DNA from: Teichococcus vastitatis
GTDB taxonomy: Bacteria > Pseudomonadota > Alphaproteobacteria > Acetobacterales > Acetobacteraceae
Length of the DNA: 32,419 bases
NCBI RefSeq assembly: GCF_003604215.1
Contig: NZ_QXGS01000032.1
Span: 1 to 32,419 of the forward strand
Direction: 5' to 3'
Part shown: positions 1 to 7,401 of the stretch, piece after piece
Layout: each line of letters opens with the position of its first letter
Position numbering within the stretch: position 1 is the first letter of the stretch
Translations under genes and position numbers: made by a program
Notes under the pieces: generated by a model
Seen by the model: the letters and a program-made list of their open reading frames with translations, nothing else
What the model was told of the DNA's origin: nothing
Databases searched by the model: none

Positions 1-36
1 CACGCCAGCCTCAGCCAAACCAACATCACCGCCTGA
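1..36 (+). CDS. Possible C-terminal end of a gene cut by the window edge
   Basis: Frame 1 is open from the first base and ends at a TGA at 34-36, giving 11 residues (HASLSQTNITA). This is too short to assign to a family, and an open frame this short can occur by chance. It is listed only because it would be the end of any + strand gene entering from the left. Confidence 0.15.
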   Translation, partial: HASLSQTNITA

Positions 37-256
37 TCCACAACACCCATCCCTACAACAAGAAAAAAACAGCAATCACCGACCGCTCACCCTCGAACAG
101 CCTTGGACGGTCCGGGCAAAGGTAAAGGTTCGATCCCTTTCGCACTGCTGCGCTGCGGATGCCGGGGGATGCCGTGGAAGGCCTCCGACGGGGAGCGTAT
201 CTCCAGCTCTCCGGGCCGCTGCGTGGCCGTGAATGAGGAGGATCTTGGCAGTCTCA
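37..256. other. Intergenic stretch, no gene seen
   Basis: No convincing coding frame is visible. At 124-140 there is a tRNA T-arm lookalike: a 5-bp stem AAAGG/CCTTT around a TTCGATC loop. No matching acceptor stem, anticodon arm or CCA end lies at the right distance, so no tRNA is called. The rest is unremarkable GC-rich sequence leading to the promoter of the first operon. Confidence 0.4.
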
Positions 257-273
257 ACGTTATGTTATAACGT
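245..273 (+). promoter_or_regulatory. Promoter with a Zur-like operator
   Basis: Positions 257-273 read ACGTTATGTTATAACGT, a perfect 7-bp inverted repeat with a 3-bp centre, and contain the palindromic core GTTATAAC at 264-271. A -35-like TTGGCA (245-250) and a -10-like TATAAC (266-271) flank or overlap it at a 15-bp spacing, so a bound repressor would block polymerase. AT-rich TGTTATA/TATAACA-type palindromes are typical of Zur sites in proteobacteria. The identification as Zur rather than another Fur-family regulator is inference. The same core recurs at 4078-4085 ahead of the next operon. Confidence 0.55.
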
Positions 274-449
274 ACCTACATGTCATATGATGTTTCCCTG
301 GTTCGGGTTTCCCCTGTCCACACATGTGCCGGCCATGCGTTGCCGACGTTCCAGCAGAGGCTCCGACGGCCTCAAGCGATGGCGGCCACTATCAAGGCAG
401 GGGCCCTCCGCAGCCTGGCAACCAAGTCTCGCCAGCCCGTGCCATCCCG

Positions 450-791
450 ATGAACAGGGCAACCTCCGCGAATGACACGACCTTTCGCCAAGATCAGTGG
501 CACAGGTGGCCGGGCGACGAGTGGGCTTGCTTCGATGCGCTTCCGCCATCCGTGCGGCGCCGGCTGCAGCAACACGCCTACGATCCCTGGGCTGTCAACG
601 CCATGAAGCTGTGGCGCCTGTTTCGCCGGCAGACGGGAAGCAGTCAGCGGGCCGAGCGTCGCCTGCTCCGCCATCTTGATCATTGTGAAGCGCTGGAACG
701 CGCGATTTTCGCGGCACGCTATGCCGAAACCTATGGACAGCAGCTTCCGCACATGGCCGCAGGCGTGGCGATTCTGCGGGACGGCGCGTGA
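450..791 (+). CDS. Small uncharacterised protein, DUF6525-like
   Basis: This encodes 113 residues from the ATG at 450. An in-frame ATG at 324 would add 42 poorly structured residues. The body has a WPGDEW then FDALPPSVRRRLQQHAYDPW pattern and a basic, helix-rich C-terminal half (LWRLFRR, RRLLRHLDHCEALERAIF). This resembles small alphaproteobacterial DUF6525 proteins; the family match is from memory of the pattern and is tentative. No signal peptide or membrane segment is seen. It is the first gene after the Zur-like operator, and its stop (789-791) overlaps a GTG in the reading frame of the next gene, so it looks like part of the importer operon. Function unknown. No strong ribosome binding site precedes either start. 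Confidence 0.6.
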   Translation: MNRATSANDTTFRQDQWHRWPGDEWACFDALPPSVRRRLQQHAYDPWAVNAMKLWRLFRRQTGSSQRAERRLLRHLDHCEALERAIFAARYAETYGQQLPHMAAGVAILRDGA

Positions 792-946
792 CCTCCAGCA
801 GCAATGGCAGCCGGGCCGAGGCCCGGCCGTCTGCGGTTCCCGGCCCACCGGCAGCGTGGAGGGGCAGCGATTTCGTGCGACGCATCAACCGACAGAGAGC
901 AGCGATGAGATGTCTCAGCAACTCGCTGAAAGGAGGCTGCGGGCTG

Positions 947-1993
947 ATGTTTCTTCCAGCCGGGGCGCTGTCCGGCCGAACCGGACGATTTCTGTCGATC
1001 GCCGGCTTGGTCGGCCTGATGCTGTCGCCCGTGCAAGCCGCCGAACCCACTAATTACCCCCTCACCCTTCGAAACTGCGGCCGGGAGGTGACCTTTGCCC
1101 GTCCTCCGCAGCGCACCGTATCCATCGGGCAGGGCACGACCGAGATCCTGCTGTCCCTGGGGCTGACCGATCACATAGCCGGCACGGCCGTATGGGTCGG
1201 CCGCGTGCTGCCGCAATTTGCTGTGGAGAACAGGCGCATCCCCCGGCTGGCCGACAACGATCCCAGTTTTGAATCGGTGGTGGGGCAGGCTCCCGATCTG
1301 GTTGCCGCACAGCTCGAGTGGCACGTGGGTTCCCATGGACGCGTGGGGCGCCGGGAACAATTCGCCGACCTTGGCATACCCACCTACGTGTCTCCGGCCG
1401 ATTGCACGGCAAAGGACAACACGGGCACCGGCGACGGAGCCCGGCGTCAACCCTTCGGCATGGAACTGATCTACCAGGAGATCCGTGAACTGGCCGCGAT
1501 CTTCGACGTGGCCGCCCGGGGCGAGGCCTTGGTTTCGCAGCTGGTGGAGCGCGAAGCGAAAGCGGTTGCCGCGGTCGCAGCCATCAAGGCGGACGGATTG
1601 CCGGCCCTCTTCTGGTTTTCCAGTCGTGAGGTCAAGGGGGATGCTTTTGTGGCCGGCCGCAACGGCGGTGCGGCCTACATCATGAGGCGCCTCGGATTGC
1701 GCAACGTCATCGAAACTGATGAAGAATGGCCAACTATCGCGTGGGAAACCCTGGTTGCCACCGACCCGGCGCTCCTGGTGCTCGGATCCATGGAGCGCAG
1801 GCGCTTCCCCGCGGATGACGTGGCGGTGAAGCGCCGCTTCCTGGAAACCGATCCGGTGGCGAGCCAGATGCGGGCCGTGCGGCAGCAGCGCGTCATCGCT
1901 CTGGATGCGCAATCCATGAACCCGACCATCCGGACCATCGACGGCATCGAAGCCGTCGCACGGGGCATCACTGCGCTGGCGATGCCCAGGTGA
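947..1993 (+). CDS. Periplasmic binding protein of a FecB/BtuF-type metal-complex ABC importer
   Basis: Class III (Peripla_BP_2) substrate-binding protein of 348 residues. The ATG at 947 is chosen because AGGAGG lies at 931-936 and it gives a clean Sec signal peptide ending near VQAAEP; GTG 788 and ATG 905 are in-frame alternatives that would bury the signal. The mature start (YPLTLRNCGREVTF, then PPQRTVSIGQGTTEILLSLGL) and the later DNDPSFE and TYVSPADC segments are characteristic of FecB-like binding proteins. It should deliver a chelated metal to the FecC-type permease encoded 1 nt downstream. To my knowledge a related FecBCD-type system in Pseudomonas aeruginosa (PA2911-PA2914) is zinc/Zur-linked. 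Together with the upstream operator this suggests zinc, or a zinc complex, as the ligand. Ferric siderophore or corrinoid remain possible. Confidence 0.85.
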   Translation: MFLPAGALSGRTGRFLSIAGLVGLMLSPVQAAEPTNYPLTLRNCGREVTFARPPQRTVSIGQGTTEILLSLGLTDHIAGTAVWVGRVLPQFAVENRRIPRLADNDPSFESVVGQAPDLVAAQLEWHVGSHGRVGRREQFADLGIPTYVSPADCTAKDNTGTGDGARRQPFGMELIYQEIRELAAIFDVAARGEALVSQLVEREAKAVAAVAAIKADGLPALFWFSSREVKGDAFVAGRNGGAAYIMRRLGLRNVIETDEEWPTIAWETLVATDPALLVLGSMERRRFPADDVAVKRRFLETDPVASQMRAVRQQRVIALDAQSMNPTIRTIDGIEAVARGITALAMPR

Positions 1994-3033
1994 TGGATCC
2001 GGCGGCCCGGATCGGCAGCAGGCAGGCGGCAGGCTTCAATCTCATCGGGGTGGCGGCCATCGTCCTGCTACTCGGCATCACCGTCGCCGTTTCGGTCGGA
2101 GAGATGTCGATCCCGATCGGCACGTCCCTGCAGGTGATGAGCAATCGCCTGCTGGGAACCGGCTACGAGGTCGGCCGCATACAGGACGGCATCATCTGGG
2201 AATATCGGCTGAGCCGCGCCCTGTTTGCCGCGGTTCTGGGGGCTGGGCTGGCGGTCACCGGCGCAGTGCTCCAGACTCTGCTGCGCAATCCCCTGGCGGA
2301 GCCCTATGTGCTGGGACTCTCCGCCGGCGCATCCAGCGGCGCTGTCGCCATTGCGATCCTGGGCCTGGGTGCGGGAGCGATATCCCTCTCGGGCGGCGCT
2401 TTTATCGGCGCATTGCTCGCCCTGGCGGTGGTGGCGGCCCTGGCTTCTGCTTCGGGCGGCAGCGCGGAGCGGGTGATCCTGGCGGGCATCGTCGTTTCCC
2501 AGTTGTTCAACGCTGTCACCTCTTACATCGTCGCCACGGCGGCGAATGCCGAGCAGGCTCGGGGCGTGATGTTCTGGCTGCTCGGCAATCTGAGCGGGGT
2601 GCGGTGGACCGACCTCGCGCTGGCGGCCCCCGTCGTGCTGGTGGCATGCGGAATGTGTCTTCTCCATGCGCGGGCGCTGGATGCCTTCGCGTTCGGTCCG
2701 GACGCCGCGATGGCCCTGGGTATCCGGATTGCCCGGGTGCGGGCCGTGCTGTTCGGCTGCACCGCGGCGATGGTGGCGGTTCTCGTCAGCATCACCGGCA
2801 CGGTCGGCTTCATCGGCCTGGTGGTGCCGCACGCGGCCCGCTTCCTCGCCGGTCCCGGCCATGCCCGCCTGCTGCCGGCCACGATCATGCTGGGTGCGAT
2901 CCTGACCGTCGTGGCCGACATCCTGTCGCGCATCCTGGTTCCCCAGCAGACCCTTCCGATCGGCGTGGTGACGGCGTTGTTCGGTGCCCCCGCCTTCGCC
3001 GCCATCCTGTGCCGGGCCCGGCGCGCGTCGTGA
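1993..3033 (+). CDS. FecCD-family ABC importer permease
   Basis: Integral membrane subunit of 346 residues, the usual length for FecCD/BtuC permeases, with about ten hydrophobic segments. Family hallmarks are visible: LRNPLAEPYVLGLSAGASSGAV in the first third, GNLSGVRWTDL in the middle, and GFIGLVVPHAAR then LPATIMLGAILTVVADILSR near the C-terminus. The last block includes the ATPase coupling region. The start ATG overlaps the TGA of the binding-protein gene (TGATG); a GTG at 1990 is also in frame. It probably forms a homodimeric channel for the complex bound by the upstream protein. Co-transcription with 947-1993 and 3030-3803 is strongly implied by the overlaps. Confidence 0.93.
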   Translation: MDPAARIGSRQAAGFNLIGVAAIVLLLGITVAVSVGEMSIPIGTSLQVMSNRLLGTGYEVGRIQDGIIWEYRLSRALFAAVLGAGLAVTGAVLQTLLRNPLAEPYVLGLSAGASSGAVAIAILGLGAGAISLSGGAFIGALLALAVVAALASASGGSAERVILAGIVVSQLFNAVTSYIVATAANAEQARGVMFWLLGNLSGVRWTDLALAAPVVLVACGMCLLHARALDAFAFGPDAAMALGIRIARVRAVLFGCTAAMVAVLVSITGTVGFIGLVVPHAARFLAGPGHARLLPATIMLGAILTVVADILSRILVPQQTLPIGVVTALFGAPAFAAILCRARRAS

Positions 3034-3803
3034 CGATTGCCGCGCGCAACGTAGGCTGGTCCGCCGGCGGCAGAATGGTGCTGGACGGGGTGACGCTGGA
3101 AGCGGCGCCGGGGCAGGTGTTGGGGCTGATCGGGCCGAACGGATCCGGCAAGTCCAGTCTGCTGCGGCTGCTGGCCGGGCTGCGCCGCGTTGCCAGTGGA
3201 GTGGTCACGCTGGACGGGCGGAACATCGATCGCTGTCCGCGCGGCGCGCTGGCCCGCCGTGTCGCCATGGTGGAGCAGCAGGCGGCGACCGAGGCGCCCG
3301 TCACCGTGCTCGACGTGGTGCGGCTCGGCCGGGTTCCGCATCGCGGCCTGTTCTCCTCCTGGAATGCCCCGGACGGGGCGCTGGTGGATCAGGTGCTGTG
3401 CCATGTCGGCCTTCACGCGCTGCGTCACCGCCTCTGGCATACCCTGTCGGGGGGCGAGCGCCAGCGCGCGCAGATCGCCCGCGCCTTGGCGCAGCATCCT
3501 CAGGAATTGCTGCTCGACGAGCCCACCAATCACCTCGATGTGCAGCATCAGCTGGAGATCCTTGCCCTGATCCGGCGCCTGCCGGTCACCACCGTCGTGG
3601 CCCTGCACGACCTCAATCTGGCGGCCATGTTCTGCGACAATCTTGTTCTTCTGCAGAATGGCCGGGTCCGCACCGCGGGAGCCCCGGCGGACGTGCTGAC
3701 GCGGCAGAGGCTTCTGGAGGTCTTCGGCGTGTCCGCCCACCTTGGGATCTCGCCGCATCATGGCAGGCTCCACATCCAGTTTCTTCCCCCGCAGCCTCGA
3801 TGA
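3030..3803 (+). CDS. ABC importer ATP-binding subunit, FecE/BtuD type
   Basis: This 257-residue ATPase starts at a GTG whose bases overlap the permease stop (GTGA). Walker A is GPNGSGKSS, the Q-loop region contains VEQQ, the signature is LSGGERQRAQIARAL, Walker B is LLLDEPTNHLD and the switch histidine lies in ALHDLN. The NHLD ending is typical of the FecE/FhuC/BtuD branch. It should energise the FecCD permease. No further gene follows in this operon. About 320 bases of non-coding sequence separate it from the second importer, which has its own operator. Confidence 0.92.
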   Translation: MTIAARNVGWSAGGRMVLDGVTLEAAPGQVLGLIGPNGSGKSSLLRLLAGLRRVASGVVTLDGRNIDRCPRGALARRVAMVEQQAATEAPVTVLDVVRLGRVPHRGLFSSWNAPDGALVDQVLCHVGLHALRHRLWHTLSGGERQRAQIARALAQHPQELLLDEPTNHLDVQHQLEILALIRRLPVTTVVALHDLNLAAMFCDNLVLLQNGRVRTAGAPADVLTRQRLLEVFGVSAHLGISPHHGRLHIQFLPPQPR

Positions 3804-4056
3804 CGTTGGGCAAGCCGGAGCGGGTCGGGGTCTGCCATCGGAACAAGGCCGCCGGATGCCCCTCGCAGCACTGCCCGCGATGATGGCCCGGCTTGTCCGC
3901 TGGCAGCCGGAGCCCGGCGTCCATGGTCGTGGCGTGGCACTCCGGATGGGCTCAGCCCGGGGAAGCAGCGCTTCGGCGAAGATGCTGCACCGGCAGAGCC
4001 GTCGCGTAGGCGGCGTTCCGCGCTGCTCCTGACAGCATCATCGGCCGATCAGGTGC
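3804..4056. other. Intergenic stretch between the two importer operons
   Basis: No coding frame here looks real. The stretch is rich in GC stems, for example 3950-4010. Several short blocks occur in the order found in a cobalamin riboswitch, but the diagnostic B12-box sequence is absent, so no riboswitch is called. The 3' end runs into the promoter of the second importer operon. Confidence 0.4.
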
Positions 4057-4086
4057 TTATCACCCTGGTTCTGTTAGGTTATAACA
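4057..4086 (+). promoter_or_regulatory. Promoter with a second Zur-like operator
   Basis: The stretch 4072-4086 reads TGTTAGGTTATAACA, with TGTTA and TAACA arms and the palindromic core GTTATAAC at 4078-4085, the same core as at 264-271. A -35-like TTATCA (4057-4062) and a -10-like TATAAC (4080-4085) are separated by 17 bp, with the operator covering the -10. The first gene begins 37 bases downstream. The shared core suggests that both importer operons are controlled by one Fur-family repressor, most likely Zur. That assignment rests on motif resemblance. Confidence 0.55.
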
Positions 4087-4123
4087 TCCCCTCCGTCCGG
4101 CAACGCGGTGGTGTCGGGCAGAC

Positions 4124-4969
4124 ATGCGAGGGCAGTTCAACTTGAAGTCGCGTTCCGGTCCGGTTCTCTCCGTGCGCGGCCTCAGTCTCGACGCCGGGCA
4201 GCGGCAGATTGTCCACGATCTCAGCTTCGCGGTGGGCCGGGGCGAGCGGGTCTGCCTGCTCGGCGAGTCCGGGTCGGGCAAGTCCCTGACCGCCGGCGCC
4301 GTCCTCGGCCTGCTTCCCGCGAACATCAATCTGAAAGGAAGCATCGCGGTCGCCGGCCATGAAGTCAGCCGCCTGCCCGCCCCGCTTCGGCCCGCTTCGG
4401 CTCGCGTGGCGATGGTGTTTCAGGATTCCTATTCCGCCCTGAACCCGCTCGTATCAATCGGATCGCAGCTGCAGGAGCCGTTGCGCCGCCGCCAGGGTCT
4501 CGGCGCGATGGACGCCCGGATCAGGGCGGTCGAACTGCTGGCCGCCATGGGCCTGCCCAATCCCGAGGACATGCTGCGGCGGTGCCCGCCCGAGATCTCC
4601 GGCGGGCAGAGGCAGCGGGCCTGCATCGCGCTGGCGCTCGCCTGCAAGACCTCGCTGCTGGTGGCCGACGAGCCCACCACCGCACTCGACGTGGTCACCC
4701 AGGCTCAGGTGTTGCGGGCACTGAAGGCCGGCACGGAGGAACCTGATGCGCCCGGCCTGCTCTTCATCACGCATGATCTGGGCGCCGCTGCGCAACTCTG
4801 CGACCGGGCGATCATCATCAAGGACGGCGCCATCGTGGAAGCGGGCGACCTGGCCGCCGTGCTGGCGGCGCCCCGCCACGATTATACCCGTCGGCTGATC
4901 GCCGCCGCGCAGGCCGGCAGCATCGACCGCGCATCGCCCTCCGCATATTCCGCCGCAGGGACCGCCTGA
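4124..4969 (+). CDS. Oligopeptide/nickel-type ABC importer ATPase (DppD/NikD-like)
   Basis: This 281-residue ATPase is first in the second importer operon. Walker A is GESGSGKSL, the Q-loop MVFQDSYSALNP, the signature ISGGQRQRACIALAL, Walker B LLVADEPTTALD and the switch histidine is in FITHD. The QDSYSALNP block and the ADEPTTALD ending mark the Opp/Dpp/Nik subfamily. The ATG at 4124 is the best start, although no clear ribosome binding site precedes it. The gene lies 37 bases after the Zur-like operator and abuts the next ATPase gene. It is expected to pair with 4970-5803 to drive the fused permease. The substrate could be a peptide, nickel, or an opine-type metallophore complex as in Cnt systems. 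Confidence 0.9.
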   Translation: MRGQFNLKSRSGPVLSVRGLSLDAGQRQIVHDLSFAVGRGERVCLLGESGSGKSLTAGAVLGLLPANINLKGSIAVAGHEVSRLPAPLRPASARVAMVFQDSYSALNPLVSIGSQLQEPLRRRQGLGAMDARIRAVELLAAMGLPNPEDMLRRCPPEISGGQRQRACIALALACKTSLLVADEPTTALDVVTQAQVLRALKAGTEEPDAPGLLFITHDLGAAAQLCDRAIIIKDGAIVEAGDLAAVLAAPRHDYTRRLIAAAQAGSIDRASPSAYSAAGTA

Positions 4970-5803
4970 ATGTCCGGCGCCTCGCCCCTGAACAATGATG
5001 GCTCCTTTCTGTCAGTGCGCGGCCTGAGCCTGAGCTACGACCTGCCCGGCCGGACCTTCTGGCGGCCGGCGGAGCGCAGGCCCGCCATTCGGGACGTGAC
5101 CCTCAGCCTGCAACCTGGTGAGCGGGTCGGGCTGGTCGGCATGTCGGGTTCCGGCAAAACCACGCTTCTCCGCTCGCTACTGGCCATGGAACTGCCGGAC
5201 AGCGGCGAGATCACCTGCCAGTGCAAGCCCGTGCGGCCAGCCTCGGTGCCGCTGATGCGCTGGTACCGGCGGGCCGTGCAATACATTCCGCAGGACCCGG
5301 CGGCTTCGCTGGACCCGCGCATGACCGTGCAGGCGCTGGTCGCCGAGCCGCTGCTCCGGCTGCATGTCGATTGCGATCACGTCCAGCGCGCGCAGGAGGC
5401 GCTGGAGCAGGTCGGGCTCGACCGCCGGCTGCTGACGCGGCGGCCGGGGGAGTTGTCCGGCGGGCAGGCCCAGCGCGTCGCCATCGCCCGTGCCATCGCG
5501 ACGCGCCCATCCTACCTGCTGGCGGACGAGCCGGTCAGCGGCCTCGACCTGCCGATCCGCGCACAGGTCGTGGCCATGTTGCGCAGCCTGTCGGAAGCCA
5601 CTGGCACCGGATTGCTGATCGTTTCGCACGACCTTTCGGTGGTTTCGAGCCTCTGCCAGCGCACCCTGGTGATGGACGAGGGCAGCATCGTCGAGGATCG
5701 CCCCACCGCGTCCCTGCTGCGCAGCCCCCGCCACCCCCGCACCAGGGACCTGATCGCGGCCATTCTCCCCTTGTCGGTCCCGGTGGTGACCGCCCCGCTC
5801 TGA
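4970..5803 (+). CDS. Oligopeptide/nickel-type ABC importer ATPase (DppF/NikE-like)
   Basis: Second ATPase of 277 residues, starting immediately after the TGA of the first. Walker A is GMSGSGKTT, the Q-loop YIPQDPAASLDPRM, the signature LSGGQAQRVAIARA, Walker B LLADEPVSGLD and the switch histidine is in VSHD. The opening SVRGLSLSYDLPG and the insertion before the first strand fit DppF/NikE-type subunits. Opp-class importers normally need two different ATPases, and both are present here in tandem. A 70-base gap separates it from the binding-protein gene. Confidence 0.9.
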   Translation: MSGASPLNNDGSFLSVRGLSLSYDLPGRTFWRPAERRPAIRDVTLSLQPGERVGLVGMSGSGKTTLLRSLLAMELPDSGEITCQCKPVRPASVPLMRWYRRAVQYIPQDPAASLDPRMTVQALVAEPLLRLHVDCDHVQRAQEALEQVGLDRRLLTRRPGELSGGQAQRVAIARAIATRPSYLLADEPVSGLDLPIRAQVVAMLRSLSEATGTGLLIVSHDLSVVSSLCQRTLVMDEGSIVEDRPTASLLRSPRHPRTRDLIAAILPLSVPVVTAPL

Positions 5804-5873
5804 GGAGCCGCTCTCCGCATGCGGCCCCGGATGTTCCACCAAGCCCTGCCCCAACAACCGAAGGAGCGCGTCG

Positions 5874-7388
5874 ATGACCGCAAGCCGTCCCCTCATGTTC
5901 GCCGCGCTGGGCGGAATCGCCACGCTGTTCCTGCCCCTGCTCCCTGGAACTGGAAGCGCCGGAGCCGTGGAAGCCAGCGCCGACAGGCGGATCCGCCTTG
6001 CCATGCTGCAGCCGCCGCGCTCGGGCCTCAGCCCGCTCTCCGATGACGCCTTCAAGCTGTCGCGCTGGAGCACGGCCGAGACCTTGATCCGCCTCGATGC
6101 CGCCGGCGATCCGCAGCCCTTTCTGGCGACCGGCTGGCAGCGGATCGACCCGCGGAGCTGGCGTTTCGTGATCCGCCAGGGGGTGTTGTTCCATGACGGC
6201 ACGCCCTTGATGGCTGCCCAGGTGGTGAACGCCCTGACCACCGCGACGCGCGCGGCGCCGAAGCCGCGAATCCTGGACGGCGTCACCATGACAGTGCAAG
6301 CCGATGGCGACGACGCCGTGATCGTCCGGACGGAAAAGGACGATCCGCTGTTGCCGAACCGCCTGTCCAGTCCGCAGCTCGCCATTCTGGCGGCCAGGGC
6401 CTACCGCTCCGACGGCCGGGTCAACCCGATCCAGGCCGGCACCGGACCTTTCGTGCTGCGCGAGATCAACGGCGTCACCAGCGCGCGCCTTGACCGCTTC
6501 GACGGCTATTGGGGCGAGAAGGCGCGGATCGCCGGGATCGACGCCGACTACGTCTCGGACGGCACGGCCCGCGCGGCCTCCCTGCGCACCGGCGTCGCCG
6601 ACGTGGTGGAGGCCGTTCCCGTGTCGCAGGCCGCCCTAGTGGATCCTGCGCTGGTGCATGAAGTGCCGATGCCGCGCACCAACACGCTCTACCTGAACAC
6701 CAAGCGCGGACCGATGGCCGACCCGGCGCTGCGTGCGGCGGCGCGGGACGCCATTGCCCGCGCGCCGATCGTCCGCACGGTTTATGAAGGACGGGCCGAC
6801 ATCGCGCGCGGCCTGCTTGGCCCCGCGCTGCCCTGGGCCGAAGGCTTGCGCAAGCCGGTCGCGAATCCCACCCCTGCCGGTAAGCCGGACGGTGCGGCGA
6901 TCACCCTGGCGACCTTCACTGATCGCGCGGAGCTTCCCGAGGTCGCCGTGCTGGTGGAACAGCAACTGATCCGCGCCGGCTTCAAGGTGCGGCAGGAGGT
7001 GCGGCAATACGCGCATATCGAGGCCGATGCGCTGGCCGGGCGGTTCGACGTCTTCATCCTGTCGCGCGCCACGGTGCTCGATTCAGGTGACCCGGTGGCG
7101 TACATGTTCAGCGACTTCTCCTGCATTGGCTCCTTCAACATCGCGCAGCTCTGCGATCCGCAGGTCGATCAGGCACTGACCCGGGCCGCCGCGGCGCCGG
7201 CTGGACCGGAACGCCGCCAAGCCATCATCGACGCCGAGGCCGCCATCCTGGCAACCGGCGCCGCCATCCCGATGCTGCACGAGCGGGTGATCCAGGGCGA
7301 GACAGCCCATGTTTTCGGTGCGGAAAGGGACCCACGGGAACGCGCCCTGATCACCGAGCGCACCGTGCTGCGCCCTGCCGCGCGCTGA
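5874..7388 (+). CDS. Periplasmic binding protein, SBP_bac_5 (DppA/NikA/CntA-like)
   Basis: Extracytoplasmic binding protein of 504 residues. A Sec signal (MTASRPLMFAALGG followed by a hydrophobic run) is probably cleaved before residue 35. Family landmarks are the LATGWQRIDPRSWRFVIRQG and VLFHDGTPLMAAQVVNAL segments near residue 85-120 and GTGPFVLREI near residue 190. A GAGCG run shortly before the ATG may serve as ribosome binding site. It is flanked by both ATPases and the fused permease, so it most likely supplies their ligand. An upstream Zur-like operator points to a metal or metallophore complex rather than nutritional peptides. No metal-ligating site can be proven from sequence. Confidence 0.88.
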   Translation: MTASRPLMFAALGGIATLFLPLLPGTGSAGAVEASADRRIRLAMLQPPRSGLSPLSDDAFKLSRWSTAETLIRLDAAGDPQPFLATGWQRIDPRSWRFVIRQGVLFHDGTPLMAAQVVNALTTATRAAPKPRILDGVTMTVQADGDDAVIVRTEKDDPLLPNRLSSPQLAILAARAYRSDGRVNPIQAGTGPFVLREINGVTSARLDRFDGYWGEKARIAGIDADYVSDGTARAASLRTGVADVVEAVPVSQAALVDPALVHEVPMPRTNTLYLNTKRGPMADPALRAAARDAIARAPIVRTVYEGRADIARGLLGPALPWAEGLRKPVANPTPAGKPDGAAITLATFTDRAELPEVAVLVEQQLIRAGFKVRQEVRQYAHIEADALAGRFDVFILSRATVLDSGDPVAYMFSDFSCIGSFNIAQLCDPQVDQALTRAAAAPAGPERRQAIIDAEAAILATGAAIPMLHERVIQGETAHVFGAERDPRERALITERTVLRPAAR

Positions 7389-7401
7389 GACGACAAGGGC
7401 G

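Noticed and set aside
124-140. tRNA T-arm lookalike with a GGTTCGATCCC core
   Set aside because: No acceptor stem, anticodon arm or CCA end fits around it, so a tRNA gene is not supported.
731-1912. Minus-strand open frame of 393 codons opposite the binding-protein gene
   Set aside because: No family pattern; the opposite strand carries a clear binding protein.
3820-4020. Series of short blocks in the order of a cobalamin riboswitch
   Set aside because: The B12-box and the GCCACTG element are not preserved, and GC-rich sequence gives such partial matches easily. A covariance-model search would decide.
3742-4032. 96-codon + strand frame after the first ATPase gene
   Set aside because: It overlaps the end of the ATPase gene, has no ribosome binding site and shows no recognisable pattern.
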